Shown here: positions 44,519 to 53,601 of the stretch, piece after piece
How the letters are laid out: every line of letters starts with the position of its first letter
Numbering within the stretch: the stretch's first letter is position 1
NCBI RefSeq assembly: GCF_000190475.1
Contig: NZ_AEWH01000024.1
Coordinates: 62,001-126,000, forward strand
Reading direction: 5' to 3'
DNA: 64,000 nt
Source: Ornithinibacillus scapharcae TW25
Lineage (GTDB): Bacteria; Bacillota; Bacilli; Bacillales; Amphibacillaceae
Made by a program: the position numbers and the translations under genes
Notes under the pieces: generated by a model
What the model was told of the DNA's origin: nothing
Databases searched by the model: none
What the model saw: only the letters and a program-made list of their open reading frames with translations

Positions 44519-45571
44519 TTGAAGAAGGCTTTACCAAACTGCAGTAAGCTATTTTATGTACTCATTGTAGGAATTGGCATCTTGTTTCTAGCAGCATGTA
44601 GTGGTGGAGGGAAATCTGCAAGCTCAGATGGAGAAGTGCATGAGTTAGACTTCTCACATTTTTTCCCTCCAACACATTTTATGGAGGAAGAGATTCAGGC
44701 ATTTGCTAGTGAACTAGAAGAGAAGACAGATGGCCGAATTAAAATTACTTCTTATCCTGGTGCCGCCTTGGCCGAACCGGATGAACATTTCGATGCTGCG
44801 GCTACTGGATCGGTTGATTTTGCATTAAGTGTTAATGGCTATACGCCTGGAGAATTTCCATTAACCTCTGTTATGGAATTACCGTTTATGGCGAAGACAG
44901 CTGTTTCTGGTTCAGAGAATCTCATGAAATTGATGAATGAATTTGATGAGTTTAAAGCGGAATATGAGGGAACGGTTCCACTATGGTTGTATACGACAGA
45001 CCCTGGACAGCTTTACACGGTTGATAAGCCAGTAAAAAGCCTGGAAGACCTAAAAGGAATGAAAATCCGCTCTCCATCGCCAGAAACAAGTGAATGGTTG
45101 GAAGCTCTCGGTGCAACACCGGTATCGATGCCAATGAATGAAAACTTTGAGGCATTGGAGCGTGGTGTTGTAGATGGAACAATTGCTCCTTGGGAAGCGG
45201 TAAAGACTTGGGGACTAGATGAAGTGATCAATTATGCGACAGTCGGAAACTTCTATTCCACTACTATGTTTGTTGTCATGAATGAGGAAGCATTTAATCA
45301 ATTAAGTGAAGAAGACCAAGAAACCATTATGGATCTTGCAGGAGAGAGAATGGCAAAGAAGACTGGAGAGGTGTTTGATCAGTTCGGTGCGGAAGCTATT
45401 GAGCAAGCAAAGGAAAAAGGTGTGGAGATCTATGAGCTTTCTGATACAGAGTTGGAAGAGTGGAGTGAATTTATTAATCCTACCATTGAAAATTGGATTA
45501 ATAATGTGAATGGAAAAGGATTGCCTGGCCAAGAAGTATATGATAGAGCAGTTGAATTAAGTGGGAAGTAA
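44519..45571 (+). CDS. dctP: TRAP transporter substrate-binding protein DctP
   Basis: The protein of about 350 residues has a lipoprotein signal with lipobox FLAAC, followed by the DctP fold: HFFPPTHFMEEEIQAFASELE, GAALAEPDEHFDAAATGSVDF, GMKIRSPSPETSEWLEALGATPVSMP with the carboxylate-binding Arg. I prefer TTG 44519 (AGGGAG upstream) over GTG 44510. It captures an organic or sugar acid outside the cell. It heads dctP-dctQ-dctM; nearby sugar enzymes hint at an aldonate or uronate, which is inference. Confidence 0.92.
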   Translation: MKKALPNCSKLFYVLIVGIGILFLAACSGGGKSASSDGEVHELDFSHFFPPTHFMEEEIQAFASELEEKTDGRIKITSYPGAALAEPDEHFDAAATGSVDFALSVNGYTPGEFPLTSVMELPFMAKTAVSGSENLMKLMNEFDEFKAEYEGTVPLWLYTTDPGQLYTVDKPVKSLEDLKGMKIRSPSPETSEWLEALGATPVSMPMNENFEALERGVVDGTIAPWEAVKTWGLDEVINYATVGNFYSTTMFVVMNEEAFNQLSEEDQETIMDLAGERMAKKTGEVFDQFGAEAIEQAKEKGVEIYELSDTELEEWSEFINPTIENWINNVNGKGLPGQEVYDRAVELSGK

Positions 45572-45587
45572 GGCAGGGTGACAAGTG

Positions 45588-46091
45588 ATGTCAAAACTAT
45601 TTACAGTACCAGAAGAAATGTTAAAGCGGATTGAAGTGTTTCAGCAATGGGTTGCTAATGGGGCACTACTCTTTATGATGGCTATTATTACCATCGACGT
45701 TATCGGTAGAAACTTCTTTCATAACCCATTAAAAGGGACTTATGAAATGACCGAACTCAGTTCTGCATTACTCGTATTTTTTGCACTGGCGGTCACACAT
45801 CGGGTAGGAGACCACATAACAATAGACTTTCTAGTAGAGCGCTTTTCAGAGAAGCTAAGAAATCTTATCCTTGCAGCGGTTGAGATGATAATTTCCATCG
45901 TACTTTTCTTAATGGCTACCAATATATTTGACAATGGATTACGGATGATGGAGCGTCATTCCACTACAACTGATTTAGCTATTCCACTATACCCATTTCT
46001 ATTTCTAATTGCTCTGACCTTAATGGTATTTATGTTTACCGCAATCTTTAAGGCGATTACCTACATAAGATTGGTGGTGAAGAAGTCATGA
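45588..46091 (+). CDS. dctQ: TRAP transporter small permease subunit DctQ
   Basis: This protein of 167 residues has four membrane spans and the DctQ pattern (IDVIGRNFFHNPLKGTYEMTE, FALAVTHRVGDHITIDFLVE). ATG 45588 is preferred over GTG 45585 by spacing from AGGGTGA. It is the small membrane subunit and overlaps dctM by four bases. Confidence 0.9.
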   Translation: MSKLFTVPEEMLKRIEVFQQWVANGALLFMMAIITIDVIGRNFFHNPLKGTYEMTELSSALLVFFALAVTHRVGDHITIDFLVERFSEKLRNLILAAVEMIISIVLFLMATNIFDNGLRMMERHSTTTDLAIPLYPFLFLIALTLMVFMFTAIFKAITYIRLVVKKS

Positions 46092-47386
46092 GCCCAGAAA
46101 TAATTGGTATTATTGGTATCATTGCATTACTAGTGTTATTTATGATACGAGTCCCAGTTGCCGTATCTTTGATTGTGATTGGTACGGTTGGACTTGCTGC
46201 AATTCGTGACTGGGATGCAGCTTTCGTTCAACTCGGAACCACACCATTTTCAACGGCTAGCTCTTATTCTCTAAGTGTCATTCCATTGTTTATTTTAATG
46301 GGAATGTTTCTATCGTATAGTGGCTTTGGCCGGGATTTGTACACAGCCGTAGACGCTTGGATAGGAAATATTAAGGGTGGTCTTGCAATGACAACGATCG
46401 GAACAAGTGCCCTATTTTCAGCAATCTCTGGTTCCGTTAACGCAACAACTGCAACAATGGCAAGAATATCTCTTCCGGAAATGAAAAAATATAACTATGA
46501 CGATACATTGTCCACCTCGTCAGTTGCAGCAGGTGGAACGCTCGGCATCTTAATTCCTCCAAGTGTTATTCTGGTTCTATATGGGATTTTGACAATGGAG
46601 CCAATTGGAAAGTTGTTAATAGCAGGCTTAGTACCGGGAATTCTCCAGATGATACTCTTTATGATTATGATTTACATCATCGCTTGGAGAAAACCAAGCC
46701 TTGCACCTGTAACAGAAAAGAAACCACTCTCGGTTAAAATAAAATCGCTAACCTATGTTTGGCCGTTTTTACTTTTGTTTGGCTTAAGTATTGGTGGTAT
46801 TTACTATGGATATTTTACCCCAACAGAAGCAGGTGGAGTAGGTGCTTTTGGGGCATTCTTATTAACTGTTTTGACAAGAAGGTTAAGCTTCGAAGATTTT
46901 AAAAAGTCACTAAGTGAAACAACCCGTTTAACGGCCTCGATATTCTTTATCATTATTGGAGCAGACATATTTAGTAAATTTTTAGCACTGAGTACGATCC
47001 CAGTGAAGATTACACAATTTGTATCTGATTTAGCATTACCAGCTATGGCAATATTAGCGCTTATTCTAGTCGTGTATTTCATATTAGGGTTATTTTTAGA
47101 AGGCATTGCAATCTTCGTATTGACCCTACCAGTCGTCTATCCATTGATAACGATGTTAGGTTTTGATGGTGTCTGGTTTGGGGTAGTTATGATATTAGTT
47201 ATGAATATTGGGTTGTTAACTCCACCAATGGGGCTAAGTGTTTATATCATAAGCGGTGTTACCAACATTCCGGCAGGACGTATTTTCAAGGGAGTCATTC
47301 CGATGCTTATGATGATGGTCTTGTGTCTAATATTAATCGTCACCTTCCCTGATATCGTTTTATTTTTACCTGAGCTAATGAAATAA
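46088..47386 (+). CDS. dctM: TRAP transporter large permease subunit DctM
   Basis: This 432-residue protein has about twelve spans and the DctM blocks SVIPLFILMGMFLSYSG, SALFSAISGSVNATTATM, GGTLGILIPPSVILVLYG and LLTPPMGLSVYI. It forms the ion-driven transport core. It ends the operon, followed by a long terminator. Confidence 0.93.
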   Translation: MSPEIIGIIGIIALLVLFMIRVPVAVSLIVIGTVGLAAIRDWDAAFVQLGTTPFSTASSYSLSVIPLFILMGMFLSYSGFGRDLYTAVDAWIGNIKGGLAMTTIGTSALFSAISGSVNATTATMARISLPEMKKYNYDDTLSTSSVAAGGTLGILIPPSVILVLYGILTMEPIGKLLIAGLVPGILQMILFMIMIYIIAWRKPSLAPVTEKKPLSVKIKSLTYVWPFLLLFGLSIGGIYYGYFTPTEAGGVGAFGAFLLTVLTRRLSFEDFKKSLSETTRLTASIFFIIIGADIFSKFLALSTIPVKITQFVSDLALPAMAILALILVVYFILGLFLEGIAIFVLTLPVVYPLITMLGFDGVWFGVVMILVMNIGLLTPPMGLSVYIISGVTNIPAGRIFKGVIPMLMMMVLCLILIVTFPDIVLFLPELMK

Positions 47387-47390
47387 AAAT

Positions 47391-47457
47391 ACGGTCACTG
47401 TTTCCATGAAAGCCTCTCTTTATGATAAGAGGTAAATCATGGGGTGACCGCTTTTTT
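47391..47457 (+). terminator. Terminator of the dctPQM operon
   Basis: A three-part hairpin: CGGTCAC/GTGACCG outer, CCATGA/TCATGG middle and CCTCT/AGAGG inner, followed by six T residues. Confidence 0.9.
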
Positions 47458-47545
47458 ATGCTTCTAAAATAAACCGATGGTGTTTACAATCATCCTCTAA
47501 ATAAAGCTGAAGTATTGAAGTAAGGAACACTTATAGCAAAAAAAA

Positions 47546-48514
47546 TCAAGTCCACCACATTCCTTCAATTGACTCCGTTACCATTACTGGTTTCAATGTT
47601 TCAATCGCTTTTGTAAATCCTTCATCAATTGACATTAGTCCGTCCTCATGCTCAATACTAACGACATAGTCATACCCATAAAGTCTTAGCAAACTAATCA
47701 TATCAGCCCAATCTTTTGTACCATGACCAAAACCGACTGTACGGAAATACCAAGCACGATTTTGCATATCGGAATAAGGAGTCATGTCTGTTAGTCCATT
47801 TTTATTTACGTTAGGCTGATCAATAATCGTGTCTTTCGCGTGAAAGTGATGAATAGCATTTTCTCTTCCTAATATTTTTATTGCTTCGATAGGGTCAATT
47901 CCCTGCCACCACATATGACTTGGATCCAAATTAGCTCCAATTGCAGCACCACAGGCCTCTCTTAACCGTAATAATGTCGCAGGTGTATGTACAGAAAAAC
48001 CACCGTGCAATTCAAGCCCTATTTTAACATGATGTTTCTCAGCAAATGCTGCTTTTTCTTTCCAATAAGGAATAATCTTTTCTTCCCATTGCCATTTTAA
48101 AATTTCTTGATATTCATTTGGCCATGGTGATACTGGCCAATTTGGATATTTTGCATTTTCATGGTCCCCTGGGCATCCTGAGAATGTATTTACTACTGGA
48201 ATCCCAAGCTGACTGGCTAACTTGATAGTATTAGTAATTAAGTTATCAGCTTCTTCTGCAATGGCCCTTTGTGGATGTAATGGATTACAATGGCAGCTTA
48301 AAGCGCTTACAATTAATCCTTTACTTTCAATTTTGTTTAAAAATTCCTTCTGTTTATCAGGTCTACTGAGTAAGCCATCAATTTGACAGTGTGCATTTCC
48401 CGGATAGCCCCCTGTGCCTAACTCAACAGCTTCAATACCCTTGGCTGAAACATGATCTAACATATCCTCTAGGCTCTTTTCGGAAAATAAGACACTAAAT
48501 ACTCCTAGTTTCAT
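47546..48514 (-). CDS. Sugar phosphate isomerase/epimerase (AP-endonuclease-2-like TIM barrel)
   Basis: This 322-residue cytosolic protein starts MKLGVFSVLFSEKSLEDML and follows the xylose-isomerase-like barrel, with ELHGGFSVHTPATLL, GANLDPSHMWWQGIDP, HFHAKD and VSIEHED holding the metal ligands. It should interconvert keto-sugar or inositol derivatives (IolE/IolH-like). ATG 48514 has AGGAGGGG four bases upstream; an in-frame ATG at 48556 lacks a site. It is divergent from the LacI gene and shares its operators. Confidence 0.88.
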   Translation of the reverse strand: MKLGVFSVLFSEKSLEDMLDHVSAKGIEAVELGTGGYPGNAHCQIDGLLSRPDKQKEFLNKIESKGLIVSALSCHCNPLHPQRAIAEEADNLITNTIKLASQLGIPVVNTFSGCPGDHENAKYPNWPVSPWPNEYQEILKWQWEEKIIPYWKEKAAFAEKHHVKIGLELHGGFSVHTPATLLRLREACGAAIGANLDPSHMWWQGIDPIEAIKILGRENAIHHFHAKDTIIDQPNVNKNGLTDMTPYSDMQNRAWYFRTVGFGHGTKDWADMISLLRLYGYDYVVSIEHEDGLMSIDEGFTKAIETLKPVMVTESIEGMWWT

Positions 48515-48530
48515 GTAACCCCTCCTAAAA

Positions 48531-48544
48531 TGTAATCCATTACA
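48531..48544. promoter_or_regulatory. LacI-type operator O1
   Basis: TGTAATCCATTACA, a near-perfect 14-bp palindrome just upstream of the isomerase start, matching O2 at 48629. Confidence 0.75.
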
Positions 48545-48572
48545 ATTATAATTCAAAATAATTATAGTTATT

Positions 48573-48623
48573 ATAATAATATATTAATTTGGTATTGACA
48601 AATAATTCTTACAAAATTACAAT
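48573..48623. promoter_or_regulatory. Divergent promoters with overlapping -35 boxes
   Basis: Plus strand: TTGACA (48595-48600), 17 bp, TACAAT (48618-48623), for the LacI gene. Minus strand: TTGTCA (48596-48601 complement), 17 bp, TATTAT (48573-48578 complement), for the isomerase. Each is followed downstream by one operator copy. Confidence 0.72.
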
Positions 48624-48628
48624 CTAAT

Positions 48629-48642
48629 TGTAATCGATTACA
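48629..48642. promoter_or_regulatory. LacI-type operator O2
   Basis: TGTAATCGATTACA, a perfect 14-bp palindrome with the central CG typical of LacI-family operators, just after the plus-strand -10 box, so autoregulation is likely. Confidence 0.8.
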
Positions 48643-48692
48643 TTTATGTACTTTGTAATGGAAAGTTTAGAATACTAAAGGTAGGTACCATC

Positions 48693-49673
48693 ATGGCAAA
48701 TATCCAACAAATCGCTAAAAGGGCGGGAGTTTCAGTCGCAACAGTGTCCAGAGTATTAAATAACTCTAATTCTGTCTCGTCAAAAACGAGAAGTAAGGTC
48801 GAGGAAGCCATACAAGAACTAAAATATGCACCAAGTATGCTTGGTAGAAATCTTAGAAATTCGGAGAGTCGTCTCTTACTTGTGCTATTACCGAGTATAT
48901 CAAACCCATTTTACTCTGAAATCATAAACGGAATTCAGAATACAGCAATCGCAAATGATTATCATATACTGCTTTGCGAAACAGATTCTAAACCAGAAAG
49001 AGAAAATATTTACTTTAATATGGTCAAAAACAAACTTGCTGATGGCGTAATTTCGATGGATCCAACCATTAATATGAAGAAACTTAACGAGCTGTACGAG
49101 GAGCATCCAATTATACTTTGTAGTGAATATGAGGAGGGTGGCTGCATTCCGTACGTTACAGTTGATAGCGAATTAGCTGCCTACCAAGCAGTCAAACATC
49201 TGATTAAATTAGGGAATGAGCGAATTGCATTAATAACTTCTGATGAAAAGTTTCTTTATGCTAGACAAAGACGTGCTGGCTATGAACGTGCATTAGAGGA
49301 ATTTGGTCTCCCTGTTAGAGAGAATTTGATTTATCACACGAAAGGTCTTGATTTCCAGAACGGTGTACACGCAATGCGTGTGCTACTCCAAGAAGATAAT
49401 AAGCCAACTGCAGTGTTTGCTGTATCTGACACCCTAGCGATAGGTGCTTTAAAAGTCATTAATATGGAATCAACAACACCAATTGCAGTTGTAGGTTTTG
49501 ACAATATTAGTTTTTCTAGTATGACTAACCCAACTCTAACAACAGTATCACAGCCCATGTATAATATGGGATGTCATGCAGTTGAAATGCTTATCAGTAG
49601 TATTAAAGGCGTTAAGGTAGAGAACATCGTGTTGGAACATGAACTAATCATACGAGAATCCACGATGATTTAA
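48693..49673 (+). CDS. LacI-family transcriptional regulator (sugar cluster)
   Basis: This 326-residue regulator has the LacI helix-turn-helix (NIQQIAKRAGVSVATVSRVLNN) and hinge YAPSMLGRNLR, then a periplasmic-binding-protein-like sensor with FAVSDTLAIGALKV and VGFDNISF. It most likely represses the divergent isomerase, itself and perhaps the dehydrogenase and ABC genes downstream through TGTAATCGATTACA-type operators. The effector sugar is unknown. Confidence 0.92.
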   Translation: MANIQQIAKRAGVSVATVSRVLNNSNSVSSKTRSKVEEAIQELKYAPSMLGRNLRNSESRLLLVLLPSISNPFYSEIINGIQNTAIANDYHILLCETDSKPERENIYFNMVKNKLADGVISMDPTINMKKLNELYEEHPIILCSEYEEGGCIPYVTVDSELAAYQAVKHLIKLGNERIALITSDEKFLYARQRRAGYERALEEFGLPVRENLIYHTKGLDFQNGVHAMRVLLQEDNKPTAVFAVSDTLAIGALKVINMESTTPIAVVGFDNISFSSMTNPTLTTVSQPMYNMGCHAVEMLISSIKGVKVENIVLEHELIIRESTMI

Positions 49674-49712
49674 GTTAACTACCATCAAAATAATAGCTAG
49701 GAGGTTCATCTT

Positions 49713-50720
49713 GTGAAGTTTAACGTTGGTATTATTGGCTGCGGCTCCATTACTCGTCTTCGTCACGCTCCTGAGTATAGGGACAATCCTCATGTTCAAG
49801 ACATCATCTTTTATGACAGGTCTATTGAGCGGGCTGAGAAGCTAGCTAAGGAATTTGGAGGACGTGCTGTTAAAACGCTTGAAGAATTACTCCATGATCC
49901 CTCTATTATCGCTATAAGTGACTGTTCTTCTAATGAATCACACCATATCAATACGACGAGGGCCTTATTAAGTGGGAAACATGTCCTATGTGAAAAGCCA
50001 ATTGCTATTAGCGTTAAGTATGCTGAGGAAATGGCTGAGGCTGAACGTAAATCCGGTAAGATTTTAATGATTGATCATAATCAACGGTTTACAGCAGCAC
50101 ATCAGAAAGCAAAAGAACTGATAGAAAAACAAGAACTTGGCGAGGTTCTTACGTTTAAAACAACTTTTGGCCATGAGGGGCCAGAAAACTGGGGTATTAC
50201 AAAATCCAATGCTACGTGGTTTTTTAAGAAGGATCGTTCGTACTCGGGGGTTATAGGAGATTTGGGAATTCATAAGATAGACCTAATTCATTGGTTACTA
50301 AATGATGAAATCGAGGAAGTACATGGATTTTACGGTGCTCTCGATAAGGTGGATGAAAATGGCAAGTCTATTGAGGTTCCGGATAATGCAGTTTGTGCGC
50401 TCAAAACCAAAAAAGGTAGGCTGGGGACAGCGTCTTTTTCGTGGACATATTATGGAGAAGAGGATAATTCCACTACAATATATTGCCGGGAAGGTATTCT
50501 CAAAATCTATCATCAAGGATCACCACTCCTTCTAGAGAAAAGGGATGGAACCGTGTTGAAATTTGAATTGGAGAATATCCAAACGAATGATAACCAAACA
50601 AGTACTGGTATTATTGATGCTTTTATTGATTGTATTGTTAATGAAAAGGAATCCCCAATTAGTAGTAGCGAAGCAATAGCTTCATTAAAGGTAGTAGAGA
50701 AGCTACTCAATATATCGTAA
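49713..50720 (+). CDS. Gfo/Idh/MocA-family oxidoreductase
   Basis: This 335-residue NAD(P)-dependent dehydrogenase starts with a Rossmann motif VGIIGCGSITRLRH, followed by the family motif CEKPIAISVKYAEEM with catalytic Lys, and GDLGIHKIDLIHWLL with the catalytic His/Asp region. It oxidises a sugar or inositol-type polyol. Start is GTG 49713 behind AGGAGG. It follows the LacI gene by 39 bases, so they are probably co-transcribed. Confidence 0.9.
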   Translation: MKFNVGIIGCGSITRLRHAPEYRDNPHVQDIIFYDRSIERAEKLAKEFGGRAVKTLEELLHDPSIIAISDCSSNESHHINTTRALLSGKHVLCEKPIAISVKYAEEMAEAERKSGKILMIDHNQRFTAAHQKAKELIEKQELGEVLTFKTTFGHEGPENWGITKSNATWFFKKDRSYSGVIGDLGIHKIDLIHWLLNDEIEEVHGFYGALDKVDENGKSIEVPDNAVCALKTKKGRLGTASFSWTYYGEEDNSTTIYCREGILKIYHQGSPLLLEKRDGTVLKFELENIQTNDNQTSTGIIDAFIDCIVNEKESPISSSEAIASLKVVEKLLNIS

Positions 50721-50844
50721 ATATCCATTTTAGAATGAAATACATAAAATACTCGTATTCATTTTTTATGGATGTTGGTTTTGGTAGTAAGATTTTGGTA
50801 GTTAGCTAGTTGTAATCAACTAGCATTAAATATAATCGCTAATA

Positions 50845-50859
50845 ATGATAACGCTTTCT
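50845..50859 (+). promoter_or_regulatory. Candidate CcpA cre site upstream of the sugar ABC operon
   Basis: ATGATAACGCTTTCT matches the cre consensus with one mismatch (position 5), about 110 bp before the binding protein gene. Confidence 0.55.
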
Positions 50860-50967
50860 TAACAGTTTCCTCCCATAGTCATAAGAAGTGAAAGCAACAG
50901 TATATAGAAATCAAACCATTTAGATTCATTTTTTTAGAATTATGATGAAAAACAAGGAGGTTTTAAA

Positions 50968-51939
50968 GTGAAAAAGTTTATGGGTTTGTTCGTCTTACTA
51001 GTATTAGTTATGGCCGTAGTTGCAGCATGTGGATCAACGAATACATCAAGTGATGATGGAGATTCAGGTGAATCTGGCAAAAAGTATAAAGTTGGGATTC
51101 TAGCTCCTGCAGTAACCCATGGTTGGGTTGCAGCTGTTGCTTATCATGCAGAAGCCCGTGCGAAGGAATTGTCAGATAAAATTGAGTATCAAATTCATAC
51201 GAGTAGTAATGCTTCCGAAATGACCTCCCAGCTAGATGATTTGAAAACATGGGGAGCGGAAGTAATTGTAGCATTTCCTCAATGGGAAGGCATGGAGATA
51301 CCAATTCAACAAGCAATGGACGAAGGTATTGAAATAGTTAACTTTGATATTGTTATCGATGTAGATGGTGTATATCGCGTCGCTGGTGATAACTACGACA
51401 TGGGTGTGCAAGGTGCTAACTACATTACTGAAAAAATTGGCACAGAAGGTAATGTTGTCGTGTTAGAAGTTCCATCAGCAGGGTCAGTTTCTGAACTGCG
51501 AACAGCCGGGTTTATGGATACGATTGCAGAGATTGCCCCAGACATGAAAATCCACACATATGCAACAAAATTTACACGAGAAGATGGATTAGCGGATTTC
51601 GCTGATATCTTAACAAGTCTTGATCAAATTGATGCTGTATACTCCTTAGATGATGAAACCTCAATAGGTGTATTACAAGCAATTGATGAAGCAGGAAGAG
51701 ATGATATCAAGGTAGTAACTGGTGGTGGTGGTATGCAAGAATATTTCAAAATGATGCCAGAAAATGAAGAAATCTGGATTCAATCTGCATTATATAGCCC
51801 TGCTATGGTAAAAGATGCTGTAGACACAGCGGTAAAGATTCTAGATGGTGAAGAGGTAGATGCTGAAATTATCATCCCAACTACGGTAGTTGATAGAGAG
51901 AATCATGAAGAATTCCTAGATTCAGGTTCTCCTTACTAA
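50968..51939 (+). CDS. Sugar ABC transporter substrate-binding lipoprotein (RbsB/PBP type 1)
   Basis: This 323-residue protein has a lipobox VAACGS and the Peripla_BP_4 fold (YKVGILAPAVTHGWVAAVAYHAEARAKE, VIVAFPQWEGMEIPIQQAMDEG, VYSLDDETSIGVLQAIDEAG). It binds a monosaccharide-like ligand outside the cell. Start is GTG 50968 behind AAGGAGG. It is followed by a terminator and then the ATPase, an arrangement that yields more binding protein than transporter. Confidence 0.92.
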   Translation: MKKFMGLFVLLVLVMAVVAACGSTNTSSDDGDSGESGKKYKVGILAPAVTHGWVAAVAYHAEARAKELSDKIEYQIHTSSNASEMTSQLDDLKTWGAEVIVAFPQWEGMEIPIQQAMDEGIEIVNFDIVIDVDGVYRVAGDNYDMGVQGANYITEKIGTEGNVVVLEVPSAGSVSELRTAGFMDTIAEIAPDMKIHTYATKFTREDGLADFADILTSLDQIDAVYSLDDETSIGVLQAIDEAGRDDIKVVTGGGGMQEYFKMMPENEEIWIQSALYSPAMVKDAVDTAVKILDGEEVDAEIIIPTTVVDRENHEEFLDSGSPY

Positions 51940-51956
51940 TTCGAGATGAATGTGAA

Positions 51957-51986
51957 GGGTTATGGCATGGCTATAGCCCCTTTTTT
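51957..51986 (+). terminator. Attenuating terminator between binding protein and ATPase genes
   Basis: GGGTTAT pairs with ATAGCCC (one G-T pair), followed by CTTTTTT. Confidence 0.72.
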
Positions 51987-52080
51987 CTAAAGAATGCGAT
52001 CAAATTGATGATGTTCGTACTAGTTAGTAGCGACCATTAGTTGTTATGAAATTAAATCTATAGTGCTTGGAAGTGATTGC

Positions 52081-53601
52081 ATGAAAGTAGAAATGAATAA
52101 TATTCGTAAATCCTTTGGGAACAACGATGTGTTAAAAGATGTATCATTTTCGATTCAGGGTGGAGAAATATGTGCATTACTCGGAGAGAATGGCGCAGGT
52201 AAATCGACATTAATGAACATTCTTGGGGGTGTAGTGTCAGCTGACGCAGGATCTATCTTTATTGATGGGGTGGAAGTTGATATTCACAATCCTATTCACG
52301 CTATGGAAGCTGGAATAGCTTTTATTCACCAAGAATTAAATCTGATTAACGATTTACCAATCTATGAGAATATGTTTCTAGGTAGAGAAATTAAAACAAA
52401 GCGAGGTAGTCTGGATTTAAAGAAAATGTATAACAAGACAACAGAAATCTTTAAAAGGATGAACATTGATTTGGATCCAGAAACAATGGTTGGGGAGTTA
52501 GATGCTTCTTATAAGCAAATCGTAGAAATTTGCCGGGCGATGATGATGAATGCCACACTTATAATAATGGATGAACCTACGACATCTTTAACTGATTCTG
52601 AGATTGAACGAGTTTTTAACATGATGAGAACATTAAAGGAACATGATGTAGGAATCATCTTTATTTCTCATAAGTTAAATGAAGTGATGGAAATCTGTAA
52701 CCGATACATTGTACTAAGGGATGGTGTGTTAGTGGCTGAGGGGGATGTAAGGAATGTTTCAAAACGAGACTTGGCCAATTATATGGTTGGATTCGACGTT
52801 AGAACTGAGTCTCTAAGAAGGAATAGAGAGACAAGTCAGACCTCTCAAGAAATATTGCGAGTAGAAGATTTATCCCATCCTTATTACTTTAGAGATATCC
52901 ATCTTGCGATTAATGCCGGTGAAATTGTTGGAATAACAGGATTACTTGGGGATGGTAGAAGCGAATTATTTCAGGCAATCTTTGGCGCAGAAAAATATCA
53001 GTCAGGGAGAGTGTATTTAAATAGTAAGCAGATAGTAATTAAAAATACATATGAAGCTATAGAAAATGGAATTGCTTACCTCCCACGTAATCGAAAAGAA
53101 AATGCCATCATTAAAGATATGAATATAATGGAGAACGCTTCGATTACTACGTGGCCCATGTTTACGAAGCGAGGAATTATTAATAGTCGTAAACACGAAG
53201 AGACGTTTGAAGAACATCGAAAAGCTTTGCGGATAAAAATGGGGAGTATTACAGATAGTATCACGAGTTTATCAGGTGGTAATCAACAAAAGGTAGTTCT
53301 GGCGAAATGGTTGGCAGCGAATCCAAAAGTGTTGATTCTAGATAATCCCACACAGGGTGTCGATGTTGGTGCAAAGGAAGATATTTACGATATTATTTTG
53401 CAATTGGCAGAAGAGGGTATAGCTATTGTTGTGCTATCAAGTGAAGCACAGGAAATTATTAGAGTGTGTGACAGGGCGCTAGTCATGTACCATGGTGCTA
53501 TTCAGGGCGAATTAAATAATGAGCAGATGAATGAACAAACCATTATGCACTTGGCTACTGGCGGAGGACTTGGTGAAGAGAAGGGAGTACACCAAATATG
53601 A
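52081..53601 (+). CDS. Sugar ABC transporter ATP-binding protein (RbsA/MglA type)
   Basis: This 506-residue protein has two fused ATPase domains. The first has Walker A GENGAGKST and Walker B LIIMDEPTTSLTD; the second has the degenerate Walker A GLLGDGRSEL and signature LSGGNQQKVVLAKWL. This is the CUT2 monosaccharide importer form. ATG 52081 is chosen over 52063 because GGAAGTGA precedes it. It overlaps the permease gene by four bases. Confidence 0.93.
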   Translation: MKVEMNNIRKSFGNNDVLKDVSFSIQGGEICALLGENGAGKSTLMNILGGVVSADAGSIFIDGVEVDIHNPIHAMEAGIAFIHQELNLINDLPIYENMFLGREIKTKRGSLDLKKMYNKTTEIFKRMNIDLDPETMVGELDASYKQIVEICRAMMMNATLIIMDEPTTSLTDSEIERVFNMMRTLKEHDVGIIFISHKLNEVMEICNRYIVLRDGVLVAEGDVRNVSKRDLANYMVGFDVRTESLRRNRETSQTSQEILRVEDLSHPYYFRDIHLAINAGEIVGITGLLGDGRSELFQAIFGAEKYQSGRVYLNSKQIVIKNTYEAIENGIAYLPRNRKENAIIKDMNIMENASITTWPMFTKRGIINSRKHEETFEEHRKALRIKMGSITDSITSLSGGNQQKVVLAKWLAANPKVLILDNPTQGVDVGAKEDIYDIILQLAEEGIAIVVLSSEAQEIIRVCDRALVMYHGAIQGELNNEQMNEQTIMHLATGGGLGEEKGVHQI

